This document shows, piece by piece, positions 40,290 through 51,900 of a stretch of DNA of 64,000 nucleotides. Made by a program: the position numbers and the translations under genes. The DNA is from Muraenolepis orangiensis (lineage: Eukaryota; Chordata; Actinopteri; Gadiformes; Muraenolepididae). Each line of letters starts with the position of its first letter. Within the stretch, counting starts at the first letter, position 1. The stretch is taken from positions 20,990,764 through 21,054,763 of the forward strand of contig CM051019.1 in assembly GCA_027704905.1 (NCBI GenBank), given 5' to 3'. Below the pieces are notes generated by a model. The model was not told the origin of the DNA, did not search any database, and saw only the letters and a list, made by a program, of their open reading frames with translations.

Positions 40290-40793
40290 TGTTGGAGCCA
40301 GATTCAGTCCTTATTATTTGTTTATTTATTTAGTTTGATATATGAAGCAATATTGTTTGGAAAACGGTTGCAAATTAACTTGATTGATAACACCTTTTAT
40401 TTGTTATGATTTGGATGCGTGTTGCTTCGACAACGTGGAGGCGTGTCTGGTCCAGCCCATTTTTGAACCGGTGATTGCAGCACCTGAGCGTGTTTATCAA
40501 TGAAGCCGGTTCCCTAGTAAAACACACTGGAAATGCAAGGCACGCAGCCCAGACGGTTTTTGACCGTCGCAAGCGCTACGGATTCATGAACTTTAGAAAT
40601 AGGAAACCAGGACACCATGCAACGGGAGCCAGCCAGCACACCTCCACGTCGTATGGTAAGAACCCATCCACGCTTAACAAAGCTTCAAGTAAAAGACAAT
40701 AAATACCATTTTCTACAAACAAACAAACTCATCTCTGCCGTCTTTCTTACGGAAAAGCGCATGCGCGCGTCAACCAAGGCTGTGGATCCCACA
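40290..40793 (+). repeat. BEL copy 1 3' LTR
   Basis: Same length as the 5' LTR; the visible difference is CTTCGACAACG against CTTCGTCAACG, indicating a recent insertion. Confidence 0.95.
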
Positions 40794-40798
40794 TGTGT

Positions 40799-41280
40799 AC
40801 ACCTCTCTCCCCGCTCCTCTCCTCTCACCTCTCTCCCCGCTCCTCTCCTCTCACCTCTCTCCCCGCTCCTCTCCTCTCACCTCTCTCCCCGTTCCTCTCC
40901 TCTCACCTCTCTCCCCGCTCCTCTCCTCTCACCTCTCTCCCCGCTCCTCTCCTCTCACCTCTCTCCCCGCTCCTCTCCTCTCACCTCTCTCCCCGCTCCT
41001 CTCCTCTCACCTCTCTCCCCGCTCCTCTCCTCTCCCCGCTCCTCTCCTCTCACCTCTCTCCCCGCTCCTCTCCTCTCACCTCTCTCCCCGCTCCTCTCCT
41101 CTCACCTCTCTCCCCGCTCCTCTCCTCTCCCCGCTCCTCTCACCTCTCTCCCCGCTCCTCTCCTCTCACCTCTCTCCCCGCTCCTCTCCTCTCACCTCTC
41201 TCCCCGCTCCTCTCCTCTCACCTCTCTCCCCGCTCCTCTACTCTCACCTCTCTCCCCGCTCCTCTACACTCACCTCTCTC
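40799..41280 (+). repeat. 26-bp C/T-rich minisatellite (unit A)
   Basis: About 18 units of CCTCTCTCCCCGCTCCTCTC plus CTCTCA, some shortened. The partner array at 44655-44945 has about 11. Predicted proline/serine-rich frames are artefacts. Confidence 0.95.
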
Positions 41281-41533
41281 CGTTCCTCACACTGCCGGGC
41301 CAACCGCCCATCCCGTGGGTTCACTGGCTTGAGTCCTTCGAAATATTCATAGTAGCCGCGGGGCTAGCTGATGCTAACGACGAACGGAAGAAAGCCCTGC
41401 TGATACACACGCTGGGCAGCGAGGGACAGCGGATTTTTTGGACTCTTGGACCCGCTCCGAAATATAATGTCCACAAAATGTTTTCGTTTTTCGGCAACGT
41501 CGGCAACAGGCGGGTGAGTCCATCCACCATTAC

Positions 41534-42043
41534 GTGGCTGATCTGAGGGGACTAGCCAGCCTCTGTAAATTCGGGGTGCTGGAAGATGAACTGATACGGG
41601 ATCAGCTGGCTGAGCACACTAATAGCCCAAAGCTCAGAGAAAAGTTGCTAATGATGACAGACAAGCTAACTTTAGCAAGAGCAGTGGATATAGCTTTCCA
41701 GCTCGAGGCAGCAGCAGCCTTAGCATCACAGCTAGCTCCCTCCTCTAGTTATTTTCCCCCCAGACCCATGCTACTAACTCAAACTGTGGTGCTACCCATG
41801 GAGCCTCCCGGGGAGGTTTTCCCTGAGGACTACTTGGACGTGAACTTTGCATCACGCCAGGGTACGGCAGCACGCCGGGCCTGTGGTAATTGTGGCTCAT
41901 CATCGCACCAGAGTCGAGCTCCAAACTGCCCTGCCAAGGGACAGAGGTGTCAACGCTGTGGCAGGCAGAACCATTTTTCACGGGTCTGTCGCTCTGTTCC
42001 CTCAACCGACAGCCCACCTCCACGTACGCCTGGGCCATCATGA
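41534..42043 (+). pseudogene. Gypsy gag fragment, unit A
   Basis: 169 residues: FGVLEDELIRDQLAEHTNSP, then two zinc-knuckle-like motifs (CGNCGSSSHQSRAPNCP and CQRCGRQNHFSRVC), as in K02A2.6-like gypsy gag. Upstream gag residues lie in another frame (41285-41520). Downstream the sequence jumps into RT. Confidence 0.85.
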
Positions 42044-43140
42044 CCACCATCTTCGCCGGCATCCCGGGCGTGGTCGTCTTCCTGGACAACATAGTGGTTC
42101 ATGGTGCAACACCGGCCGTTCATGACGAACACCTGGCGAGGGTGCTGGGGAAAAGTGCACCTTCGCCGTTCCAGCCATCGAGTTTGTGGGGTTCCGCCTG
42201 ATTGCCGACGGCCTCAGCCCGCTACACTCCAACGTAGATGCGGTGCTGCGCCTGCCTGAGCCGTCCTGCCCTGCCCAGCTCAGCTCTCTTCATTTCTGGG
42301 GATGACGGCCTACTACCTGCCTTTTCTTCCCCAGTACTCCTCGACCACCTCCCCACTACGCGAGCTCCTGGAACAGGACGCGGTCTGGGAGTGGACCCCG
42401 GCCTGCTCTGCCGCTATTCACCAGCTCAAGACGCAGCTCACCTCAACGCCGGTGCTTGCATTCTTGGACCTGGCGAGCCCCACGTTTGTGACTTGTGACG
42501 CGTCCAATACGGCAATAGGGGCGGTGCTGTCCCAGATCCAAGGGGGCACGAAACGCCCGGTGGCGGTCGCCTCTCGGTCCCTCAACTCGGCCGAACAGAA
42601 ATGTGGGGGAGTGGGAGGCGCTGGCCTGCGTCTGGGCGTGCGAGCGGTGGCACATGTGGGCGACATTTTACGTTGCGTACTGACCATCAGGCTCTCACAG
42701 CCCTGCTTGCTACATCGGGGTCGGGGCATAAACCGCTGAGGATCTACCGCTGGTCAGAGAGACTCCAGCCGTATCACTTCACCACACTGTTTACTCCCGG
42801 CAGGGAGAATGTGGTGGCTGACCTGCTCTCCCGCGCCACCCCCGCCCCAGTGCCCGGCGCGGGCCCGGACACAACAGAGTCAGAGCTCATACTCATGCTC
42901 CACGCCCCGCGCCAGACCGCGGTTTCCCTGGAGGACCTTCGGCTCGCGTCTGAGGAGGACCCCATTCTCTCCCGGCTCCGCACTTACATCCGGGAGGGAT
43001 GGCCTACGAAGGTCCTAGAGGAGCTGGCATCTTTTCATCGGGTCAAGGACGAGCTGACCTGCTGGAACGGTGTCTGCGTGGGCATAAACCACACCAAATC
43101 TCTGCACGTTCGTCCCCATCAACCTCAGGGCACGCGCCTT
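42030..43140 (+). pseudogene. Gypsy RT end and RNase H, unit A
   Basis: VVFLDNIVVHG replaces the expected YLDD with FLDN, so a catalytic Asp is lost. RNase H has FVTCDASNTAIGAVLSQ and LRTDHQALTALLATSG. A 5-bp insertion near 42272 and other shifts break the frame. The HHCC finger region near 43120-43240 is damaged. Confidence 0.85.
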
Positions 43141-43329
43141 GGCTATGACTGTACGAGGGCCATCTGGGTATCGTAAAGGGGAAACAGCGCTGCAGGGATT
43201 TGGTGTGGTAGCCGGGCATAGAGGGCAAAACTGGCCCGCCACCCCCACCGCCCCTGCAGCCCTTGCAGTGGCCGCGCGCACCTTGGGAGCACATCCAGCT
43301 GGATGTGGGGAGCGCCATGGTGACCTGCA

Positions 43330-43990
43330 CCACCAATGCTTCCTCCTGGTGGCCTACGACCTCAATTCGAAATGGCCAGAGGTGGTCGCCACGGGGTCCG
43401 TAACGGCTCAGGTGGTCACAGACTTTCTCTCCTCTCTGTTTGCTCGGTGGGGCAGTCCTAACGCCATCACTACAGATAACGGCCCACAGTTTGTCTCAGC
43501 TGAGTTCGCCACCTTTGTGGAGGAGAGGGGGATCAAACACATCCGTACAGCTTTCTACCACCTGCAAGCAAATGGGGGGGTTGAAAGGTTCAACCAAACC
43601 CTAAAGAACGGGGTCAGAGCACACCTGGCAGATGGTCTTCCGTTTTCAGCCGCGCTGCTCCGCACCCTGCTTCACTACAGGGCGACACCACGCTGCTCCG
43701 CACCCTGCTTCACTACAGGGCGACGCCGCGCTGCTCCGCACCCTGCTTCACTACAGGGCGACGCCCCGCTGCGCCGCACCCTGCTTCACTACAGGGCGAC
43801 GCCACGCTGCTCCGCACCCTGCTTCACTACAGGGCGACGCCACGCTGCTCCGCACCCTGCTTCACTACAGGGCGACGCCCCGCTGCTCCGCACCCTGCTT
43901 CACTACAGGGCGACGCCGCGCTGCTCCGCACCCTGCTTCACTACAGGGCGACGCCGCACTCAACTACCGGCAGCTCCCCAGCCCTCTTGA
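43330..43990 (+). pseudogene. Gypsy integrase core with 38-bp repeat, unit A
   Basis: ITTDNGPQFVSAEFATF and ANGGVERFNQTLKNGVR are the second Asp and the Glu region of the DDE core. Next come eight 38-bp repeats of LLRTLLHYRATP-coding sequence (43655-43960), which normally occurs once. Confidence 0.85.
43655..43962 (+). repeat. 38-bp tandem repeat in integrase, eight copies (unit A)
   Basis: Units of CTGCTCCGCACCCTGCTTCA plus CTACAGGGCGACGC, period 38 bp (not a multiple of 3, so each unit changes frame). Unit B has seven. Confidence 0.95.
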
Positions 43991-44094
43991 TGTTGGGCCG
44001 TGAGCTGCAGCTCCCTTTGGATCGGCTACGGGCCCCGGCAGCCGTCACGCCAGCAGCAGCACCCTGCCAGAGCGCCAGGGTCGCAGAGGCTCAG

Positions 44095-44607
44095 TGTTGG
44101 AGCCAGATTCAGTCCTTATTATTTGTTTATTTATTTTGTTTGATATATGAAGCAATATTGTTTGGAAAACGGTTGCAAATTAACTTGATTGATAACACCT
44201 TTTATTTGTTATGATTTGGATGCGTGTTGCTTGGACAACGTGGAGGCGTGTCTGGTCCAGCCCATGTCGAACCGGTGATTGCAGCACCTGAGCGTGTGAA
44301 CCCGCTTTTATCAATGAAGCCGGTTCCCTAGTAAAACACACTGGAAATGCAAGGCACGCAGCCCAGACGGTTTTTGACCGTCGCAAGCGCTACGGATTTA
44401 TGAACTTTAGAAATAGGAAACCAGGACACCATGCAACGGGAATAAGCCAGCACACCTCCACGTCGTATGGTAAGAACCCATCCATGCTAAACAAAGCTTC
44501 AAGTAAAAGACAATAAATACCATTTTCTACAAACAAACAAACTCATCTCTGCTGTCTTTCTTACGGAAAAGCGCATGCGCGCGTCAACCAAGGCTGTGGA
44601 TCCCAGA
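44095..44607 (+). repeat. BEL LTR at duplication junction (513 bp)
   Basis: Solo-looking LTR ending TCCCAGA instead of TCCCACA. It shares with 47715-48227 a short extra word (GTGAACCCGCTTTTATC against GTGTTTATC), showing they are duplicates. It is followed by only about 15 bp of BEL interior before the LINE edge. Confidence 0.93.
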
Positions 44608-44621
44608 TCGTCAAAAACCCG

Positions 44622-44655
44622 GCTGTGCTGTGCGTGGCAGTACAGTCATGTGTGT
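44622..44655 (-). mobile_element. LINE edge, empty BEL site
   Basis: GCTGTGCGTGGCAGTACAGT then CATGTGTGTACACC equals the sequence on both sides of BEL copy 1 (34349-34376 plus 40799 onward) with a single TGTGT. It is the pre-insertion site. Confidence 0.9.
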
Positions 44656-44945
44656 ACACCTCTCTCCCCGCTCCTCTCCTCTCACCTCTCTCCCCGCTCC
44701 TCTCCTCTCACCTCTCTCCCCGCTCCTCTCCTCTCACCTCTCTCCCCGTTCCTCTCCTCTCACCTCTCTCCCCGCTCCTCTCCTCTCACCTCTCTCCCCG
44801 CTCCTCTCCTCTCACCTCTCTCCCCGCTCCTCTCCTCTCCCCGCTCCTCTCCTCTCACCTCTCTCCCCGCTCCTCTCCTCTCACCTCTCTCCCCGTTCCT
44901 CTCCTCTCACCTCTCTCCCCGCTCCTCTACACTCACCTCTCTCCG
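44655..44945 (+). repeat. 26-bp C/T-rich minisatellite (unit B)
   Basis: About 11 units of the same C/T-rich repeat as 40799-41280. Confidence 0.95.
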
Positions 44946-45196
44946 TTCCTCACACTGCCGGGCCAACCGCCCATCCCGTGGGTTCACTGGCTTGAGTCCT
45001 TCGAAATATTCATAGTAGCCGCGGGGCTAGCTGATGCTAACGACGAACGGAAGAAAGCCCTGCTGATACACACGCTGGGCAGCGAGGGACAGCGGATTTT
45101 TTGGACTCTTGGACCCGCTCCGAAATATAATGTCCACAAAATGTTTTCGTTTTTCGGCAACGTCGGCAACAGGCGGGTGAGTCCATCCACCATTAC

Positions 45197-45706
45197 GTGG
45201 CTGATCTGAGGGGACTAGCCAGCCTCTGTAAATTCGGGGTGCTGGAAGATGAACTGATACGGGATCAGCTGGCTGAGCACACTAATAGCCCAAAGCTCAG
45301 AGAAAAGTTGCTAATGATGACAGACAAGCTAACTTTAGCAAGAGCAGTGGATATAGCTTTCCAGCTCGAGGCAGCAGCAGCCTTAGCATCACAGCTAGCT
45401 CCCTCCTCTAGTTATTTTCCCCCCAGACCCATGCTACTAACTCAAACTGTGGCGCTACCCATGGAGCCTCCCGGGGAGGTTTTCCCTGAGGACTACTTGG
45501 ACGTGAACTTTGCATCACGCCAGGGTACGGCAGCACGCCGGGCCTGTGGTAATTGTGGCTCATCATCGCACCAGAGTCGAGCTCCAAACTGCCCTGCCAA
45601 GGGACAGAGGTGTCAACGCTGTGGCAGGCAGAACCATTTTTCACGGGTCTGTCGCTCTGTTCCCTCAACCGACAGCCCACCTCCACGTACGCCTGGGCCA
45701 TCATGA
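45197..45706 (+). pseudogene. Gypsy gag fragment, unit B
   Basis: 169 residues, one visible substitution from unit A (QTVALP for QTVVLP). Same two zinc-knuckle-like motifs and same abrupt downstream deletion. Confidence 0.85.
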
Positions 45707-46800
45707 CCACCATCTTCGCCGGCATCCCGGGCGTGGTCGTCTTCCTGGACAACATAGTGGTTCATGGTGCAACACCGGCCGTTCATGACGAACACCTGGC
45801 GAGGGTGCTGGGGAAAAGTGCACCTTCGCCGTTCCAGCCATCGAGTTTGTGGGGTTCCGCCTGATTGCCGACGGCCTCAGCCCGCTACACTCCAACGTAG
45901 ATGCGGTGCTGCGCCTGCCTGAGCCGTCCTGCCCAGCTCAGCTCTCTTCATTTCTGGGGATGACGGCCTACTACCTGCCTTTTCTTCCCCAGTACTCCTC
46001 GACCACCTCCCCACTACGCGAGCTCCTGGAACAGGACGCGGTCTGGGAGTGGACCCCGGCCTGCTCTGCCGCTATTCACCAGCTCAAGACGCAGCTCACC
46101 TCAACGCCGGTGCTTGCATTCTTGGACCTGGCGAGCCCCACGTTTGTGACTTGTGACGCGTCCAATACGGCAATAGGGGCGGTGCTGTCCCAGATCCAAG
46201 GGGGCACGAAACGCCCGGTGGCGGTCGCCTCTCGGTCCCTCAACTCGGCCGAACAGAAATGTGGGGGAGTGGGAGGCGCTGGCCTGCGTCTGGGCGTGCG
46301 AGCGGTGGCACATGTGGGCGACATTTTACGTTGCGTACTGACCATCAGGCTCTCACAGCCCTGCTTGCTACATCGGGGTCGGGGCATAAACCGCTGAGGA
46401 TCTACCGCTGGTCAGAGAGACTCCAGCCGTATCACTTCACCACACTGTTTACTCCCGGCAGGGAGAATGTGGTGGCTGACCTGCTCTCCCGCGCCACCCC
46501 CGCCCCAGTGCCCGGCGCGGGCCCGGACACAACAGAGTCAGAGCTCATACTCATGCTCCACGCCCCGCTCCAGACCGCGGTTTCCCTGGAGGACCTTCGG
46601 CTCGCGTCTGAGGAGGACCCCATTCTCTCCCGGCTCCGCACTTACATCCGGGAGGGATGGCCTACGAAGGTCCTAGAGGAGCTGGCGTCTTTTCATCGGG
46701 TCAAGGACGAGCTGACCTGCTGGAACGGTGTCTGCGTAGGCATAAACCACACCAAATCTCTGCACGTTCGTCCCCATCAACCTCAGGGCACGCGCCTTGG
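45693..46800 (+). pseudogene. Gypsy RT end and RNase H, unit B
   Basis: The open frame from 45849 to 46397 (182 residues) covers the RT connection (LSSFLGMTAYYLPFLPQ) and RNase H (TCDASNTAIGAVLSQ). The frame then shifts to HFTLRTDHQALTAL. RT active site FLDN as in unit A. Confidence 0.85.
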
Positions 46801-47834
46801 CTATGACGGTACGAGGGCCATCTGGGTATCGTAAAGGGGAAACAGCGCTGCAGGGATTTGGTGTGGTAGCCGGGCATAGAGGGCAAAACTGGCCCGCCAC
46901 CCCCACCGCCCCTGCAGCCCTTGCAGTGGCCGCGCGCACCTTGGGAGCACATCCAGCTGGATGTGGGGAGCGCCATGGTGACCTGCACCACCAATGCTTC
47001 CTCCTGGTGGCCTACGACCTCAATTCGAAATGGCCAGAGGTGGTCGCCACGGGGTCCGTAACGGCTCAGGTGGTCACAGACTTTCTCTCCTCTCTGTTTG
47101 CTCGGTGGGGCAGTCCTAACGCCATCACTACAGATAACGGCCCACAGTTTGTCTCAGCTGAGTTCGCCACCTTTGTGGAGGAGAGGGGGATCAAACACAT
47201 CCGTACAGCTTTCTACCACCTGCAAGCAAATGGGGGGGTTGAAAGGTTCAACCAAACCCTAAAGAACGGGGTCAGAGCACACCTGGCAGATGGTCTTCCG
47301 TTTTCAGCCGCGCTGCTCCGCACCCTGCTTCACTACAGGGCGACGCCACGCTGCTCCGCACCCTGCTTCACTACAGGGCGACGCCGCGCTGCTCCGCACC
47401 CTGCTTCACTACAGGGCGACGCCCCGCTGCGCCGCACCCTGCTTCACTACAGGGCGACGCCACGCTGCTCCGCACCCTGCTTCACTACAGGGCGACGCCC
47501 CGCTGCTCCGCACCCTGCTTCACTACAGGGCGACGCCGCGCTGCTCCGCACCCTGCTTCACTACAGGGCGACGCCGCACTCAACTACCGGCAGCTCCCCA
47601 GCCCTCTTGATGTTGGGCCGTGAGCTGCAGCTCCCTTTGGATCGGCTACGGGCCCCGGCAGCCGTCACGCCAGCAGCAGCACCCTGCCAGAGCGCCAGGG
47701 TCGCAGAGGCTCAGTGTTGGAGCCAGATTCAGTCCTTATTATTTGTTTATTTATTTTGTTTGATATATGAAGCAATATTGTTTGGAAAACGGTTGCAAAT
47801 TAACTTGATTGATAACACCTTTTATTTGTTATGA
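46797..47834 (+). pseudogene. Gypsy integrase core, unit B, reading into BEL LTR
   Basis: 345-residue frame: DDE core segments (ITTDNGPQF, GVERFNQTLK), seven 38-bp repeats that restore the frame to LLMLGRELQLPLDRL, then about 40 residues read from the BEL LTR. The chimera is a consequence of the insertion, not a real protein. Confidence 0.8.
47313..47580 (+). repeat. 38-bp tandem repeat in integrase, seven copies (unit B)
   Basis: Same unit as 43655-43962 with one copy fewer. Confidence 0.95.
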
Positions 47835-48227
47835 TTTGGATGCGTGTTGCTTGGACAACGTGGAGGCGTGTCTGGTCCAGCCCATGTCGAACCGGTGATT
47901 GCAGCACCTGAGCGTGTGAACCCGCTTTTATCAATGAAGCCGGTTCCCTAGTAAAACACACTGGAAATGCAAGGCACGCAGCCCAGACGGTTTTTGACCG
48001 TCGCAAGCGCTACGGATTTATGAACTTTAGAAATAGGAAACCAGGACACCATGCAACGGGAATAAGCCAGCACACCTCCACGTCGTATGGTAAGAACCCA
48101 TCCATGCTAAACAAAGCTTCAAGTAAAAGACAATAAATACCATTTTCTACAAACAAACAAACTCATCTCTGCTGTCTTTCTTACGGAAAAGCGCATGCGC
48201 GCGTCAACCAAGGCTGTGGATCCCACA
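47715..48227 (+). repeat. BEL copy 2 5' LTR (513 bp)
   Basis: TGTTGGAGCC ... TCCCACA with AATAAA near 48133. It has the same short extra word as 44095-44607, which the 3' LTR lacks. Confidence 0.95.
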
Positions 48228-48327
48228 TCGTCAAAAACCCGGCTTGTAATGCTTGCGCATTAACATTAAAGGAACAAACCCGGCTTGTAATGCTTGCGCA
48301 TTAACATTAAAGGAACAACAAGGAAAA

Positions 48328-48972
48328 ATGGAACGTTTGGGGGACGAAATTGATGCTGTACATTCCAATAGATTACAAGAATTGAAAGCATCTAGAAGCG
48401 CCAAATTGGGTGTTTTAACCAGAAGGAAAAATGAAATCTCTGATTTAATGAAGCATACAGGCAAGGTGGAAATTGTTAAATCAAAAGTGGAAAACGAGTT
48501 CAACAAAGCATATCAAGAACTGAATGAAGTAAATGATTCTGTCAAAACTTTATTGTCAGTAATGTCAGAGGATGATGTTAAACTTGATCAAAGTGAGTGG
48601 TACATCCCTAAAATAATACCAGTGGATGAATTCAAAGACGGTGTATTACAATGGATTGATCAAAATGAAAAGGCGACTGATAATGATGCTACAAGGAATA
48701 TTGAAATTACAGTGGATGATATTGCTCCAAAGGACAGTGTTTCCAAAGTGCGATCAGGACGCTCATCAAAATCCTCAAGATCATCCATAGCATCTCTTAA
48801 AATGCAACTGGAAAGTGAACAAGCTGAACTAGCAGTCAAGGCCGAAGGGCTTAAAAGGAAGCAACAGCTTGATAGAAAAGAAGCGGAACTCCGAGCTGAG
48901 AAGGATAGAAAAGAAGCGGAACTCCGAGCTGAGAATGAGAGAAATAAGCTGAACTCGAAGGAAAAAGCTTGA
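48328..48972 (+). CDS. BEL copy 2 gag N-terminal part
   Basis: From ATG 48328 (MERLGDEIDAVHSNRL) to a stop at 48972: charged, coiled-coil-like gag N terminus. A 33-bp segment coding DRKEAELRAE is duplicated here and absent from copy 1. An extra A in an A-run near 48963 ends this frame and shifts the rest of gag-pol into the next one. Confidence 0.85.
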   Translation: MERLGDEIDAVHSNRLQELKASRSAKLGVLTRRKNEISDLMKHTGKVEIVKSKVENEFNKAYQELNEVNDSVKTLLSVMSEDDVKLDQSEWYIPKIIPVDEFKDGVLQWIDQNEKATDNDATRNIEITVDDIAPKDSVSKVRSGRSSKSSRSSIASLKMQLESEQAELAVKAEGLKRKQQLDRKEAELRAEKDRKEAELRAENERNKLNSKEKA

Positions 48973-48973
48973 G

Positions 48974-51900
48974 ATGGAAACTCAGATGGCTGCTAACAAA
49001 GCAAGGTTGCGCATTATCAAAGAATATGAAATATCACACGAATTAACACAAATTGTACCTAAAGAAATGCACCAATCGGATGGAATGAATGAATACCTGG
49101 AAGGATACATGGAAGAGGAAACGGAACAACAACCAGAAAAGCTGTCATGGTCAGCTGGTTTGGACCGCACCAACGTGGATGATGTTCCCGCCAGAACAAG
49201 GCCCACTCACAAGGAACCAGTGGAAAGAGCAACACATGGAACTCCGACAGAATATGAATCTGTGCGTAAAAAGATACCATCAACACAACCACACAGTATA
49301 GGGCCTACAACAAATACCCAGGACACAAGTAAAAAGCATGAATTCTACAGTCTGGTGAACCTAATGGAAGGTCAAAACAGGATAACAGAAACTCTCATTA
49401 AGCAACAAGGACAATTCACTTTGCCATCAATCACTATCCCTGTCTTTAAAGGAGACCCTCTGGAATACCAATTCTTTATAAGAGCCTTTGAACATGGCAT
49501 TGAGAGGAAAACTGAGAACCGCCAGGATATGCTGTATTTCCTGGAGCAATTCACATCAGGACAGCCAAGGGAACTGGTGCGCAGTTGCCAATACATGCAT
49601 CCAGACAGAGGTTACACTACAGCAAAGGAGCTTTTAAAGAAGCATTTCGGTAACGAACACAAGATTGCCACTTCATATTTGGACAAAGTGCTCAGCTGGC
49701 CAATAATCAAAGCTGAAGATGCAGAGGCCTTGCAGGCTTACTCTGTGTTTCTCAATGGTTGTCTCAATGCCATGAGCTCCGTTGAGTACTTAGAGGAATT
49801 GAACCATCCAACTAACATGAGAGCCATTCTCAGTAAATTAGCTTACAAGACACAAGAAAGATGGAGATTCAAAGCTTGTGAATTGCAGGATCGTAATGGA
49901 ACAAGGCCAAAATTTCCAGAGCTGGTGGAATTTATAAACTATCACTCCAGAATCCTATCACATCCGTTGTTTGGAAGCTTAAATCCCACACAGACAAGAA
50001 GGTCCGTCATATCACCACCAGGCAAGCCCTTTCCCTCTAAAGACAGAAGGCCTAAGAGCGCATTCAGTGGATTTGCTACCAATGTGGCAAAGGTGACAGG
50101 CAGCTTCTACAAGCAGGCTGTAACTGAATGTGTGGATAAAGCACCAAGGAAAACAACCAACGAATGTTTACATTGCAAAGGAAACCATGAGCTCAGTTCA
50201 TGTTCACAACTGAAAAAGAAAACGCATGAAGAAAAACTGGAATTCTTGAAGAAAAAAGGAGTGTGTTTTGGATGTTTTGAAGTGGGTCACATGAGTAAAG
50301 GTTGCCAAAAGAGACTTACCTGTCAAGTGTGTTCTCTCAAACATCCTACAATCCTGCATATCAACAGAAAATATCCTAATACAGAGAAGGATGAAAACTC
50401 TAAAGATACAGCCGTGACAGTGTACACAAATCAAGCCGAGGTGTGGAATGAAACTGGGGCCGGTAAATCAGAATGCAAACTCGCCATAGTTCCTGTAAAA
50501 ATCAAAATGAAGAAAAGTGATAAGGTTATTCTCACATACGCCTTTATGGATCCAGGAAGTTCTGCAACATTCTGCACAGAGTCCTTGCTCGGACAGCTGC
50601 AGGCAACAGGAAGCAGAACTACCATTTTGTTAAGAACTATGAACGAGGAACAGGTCATAAAGACATCAATGGTAACCGGTTTGGAAATCAGTGCTCTTGA
50701 CAGCAATGAGTATTTGGAACTCCCTGAGGTTTACTCACACTCTGCGATTCCTGTGAAAGCTGAAAATATCCCAGACCAGGAGGATATAAAGCAATGGCCA
50801 TATCTACACCAAGTGAAACTTCCTAGAATAAAAGCAGAAATCGGACTGCTGATCGGCAACAATGTTCCAAAGGCTTTGGAGCCTTGGATGATAATTAACA
50901 GCCAGGGAAAAGGACCTTTTGCTGTTAAAACCACTCTCGGATGGACAGTAAATGGGCCGCTCACACAGGGCACTGGGAACATCATTACAACGAACAGGAT
51001 CTCGCTGGTAAGGATTGAGGAATTGCTGCAACAGCAGATGAAATATGATTTCCCAGAGCGCCAGCATGGAGAGCGCCTAGAGATGTCTCAAGAAGACCAT
51101 ATATTCATGGGAAAGGTCTCAACCTCAGTAAAGCTGCAAGACGGGCATTACAATATCGGATTGCCTTTACGGACGGACAAAGTTGAGTTCCCAAACAACC
51201 GCTGTCTCGCAGAGCAAAGGGTCATGAGCTTGAAACGAAAGCTGTTAAAGAACCCACAATTTCACGAGGAATATAGAACACTTATGGCTGACAATTTGAA
51301 AAGAGGTTTTGCTATCCAAACATCTGACAACAAGCAAAAGGAAGCCAAGGTTGGAAAGACGTGGTATATTCCCCACCACGGGGTTTACCACCCTAAAAAG
51401 CACAAGCTACGGGTGGTGTTCGACTGCGGAGCTACCTACCAAGGTGTGTCACTAAACTCGCAGCTTCTACAGGGCCCAGATCTCACCAGCAACCTCACTG
51501 GTGTCCTCACAAGATTTCGGCAAAGGGCCGTCGCCTTCATTACAGATGTGGAGGCCATGTTCCATCAAGTGAGAGTACCGGATGAAGACTCTGATCTTTT
51601 AAGATTCTTGTGGTGGCCTGATGGAAGGCTGGACACGAGCCTTGAGGAGTATAAGATGGTTGTACACATTTTCGGAGCCACATCATCTCCAAGCTGTGCA
51701 ACTTTCGCTTTACAGCAGTGTGCAAGAGACAACATTGGCATCTTTGACCCAGGGGTCATACAGACTGTGCTCAGAAACTTTTACGTGGATGATTGTCTAA
51801 AGTCAGTAAAGTCTGAGCAAGAGGCCATACAACTCGCCAAAGACCTCATCAGTCTGTGTGCCACGGGTGGGTTTAAGCTAAACAAGTGGATCAGCAACAG

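Larger units (their letters stand above)
34377..40793 (+). mobile_element. BEL/Pao LTR retrotransposon copy 1 (deletion derivative)
   Basis: Bounded by 504-bp LTRs that I see differing at about one base, and by a perfect TSD TGTGT (34372-34376, 40794-40798). Inside are gag-pol with a large RT deletion and a frame break before integrase, then C-rich runs and a polypurine stretch (TTAGGGGCTGGAA) before the 3' LTR. It entered an L2-like LINE that forms the edge of the duplicated unit. Confidence 0.95.
41281..44094 (+). mobile_element. Ty3/gypsy (K02A2.6-like) fragment, unit A
   Basis: Gag N-terminal region (WVHWLESFEIFIVAAGLADA), gag C-terminal part with zinc knuckles, a deletion removing protease and the N-terminal RT, RT end, RNase H and integrase. 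It stops at CTCAG followed by a BEL LTR. Almost identical to 44946-47714. Confidence 0.9.
44946..47714 (+). mobile_element. Ty3/gypsy (K02A2.6-like) fragment, unit B
   Basis: Second copy of the unit-A fragment with the same gag/RT deletion and the same FLDN change. It differs by scattered substitutions, lacks the 5-bp insertion near 45930, and has one 38-bp repeat fewer. Target of BEL copy 2 at CTCAG. Confidence 0.9.

Noticed and set aside
40617..41546. 309-residue Ser/Pro/Leu-rich frame
   Set aside because: Reads from a BEL LTR through the C/T-rich minisatellite into gypsy gag; a chance fusion. The similar 194-residue frame at 44625 is likewise rejected.
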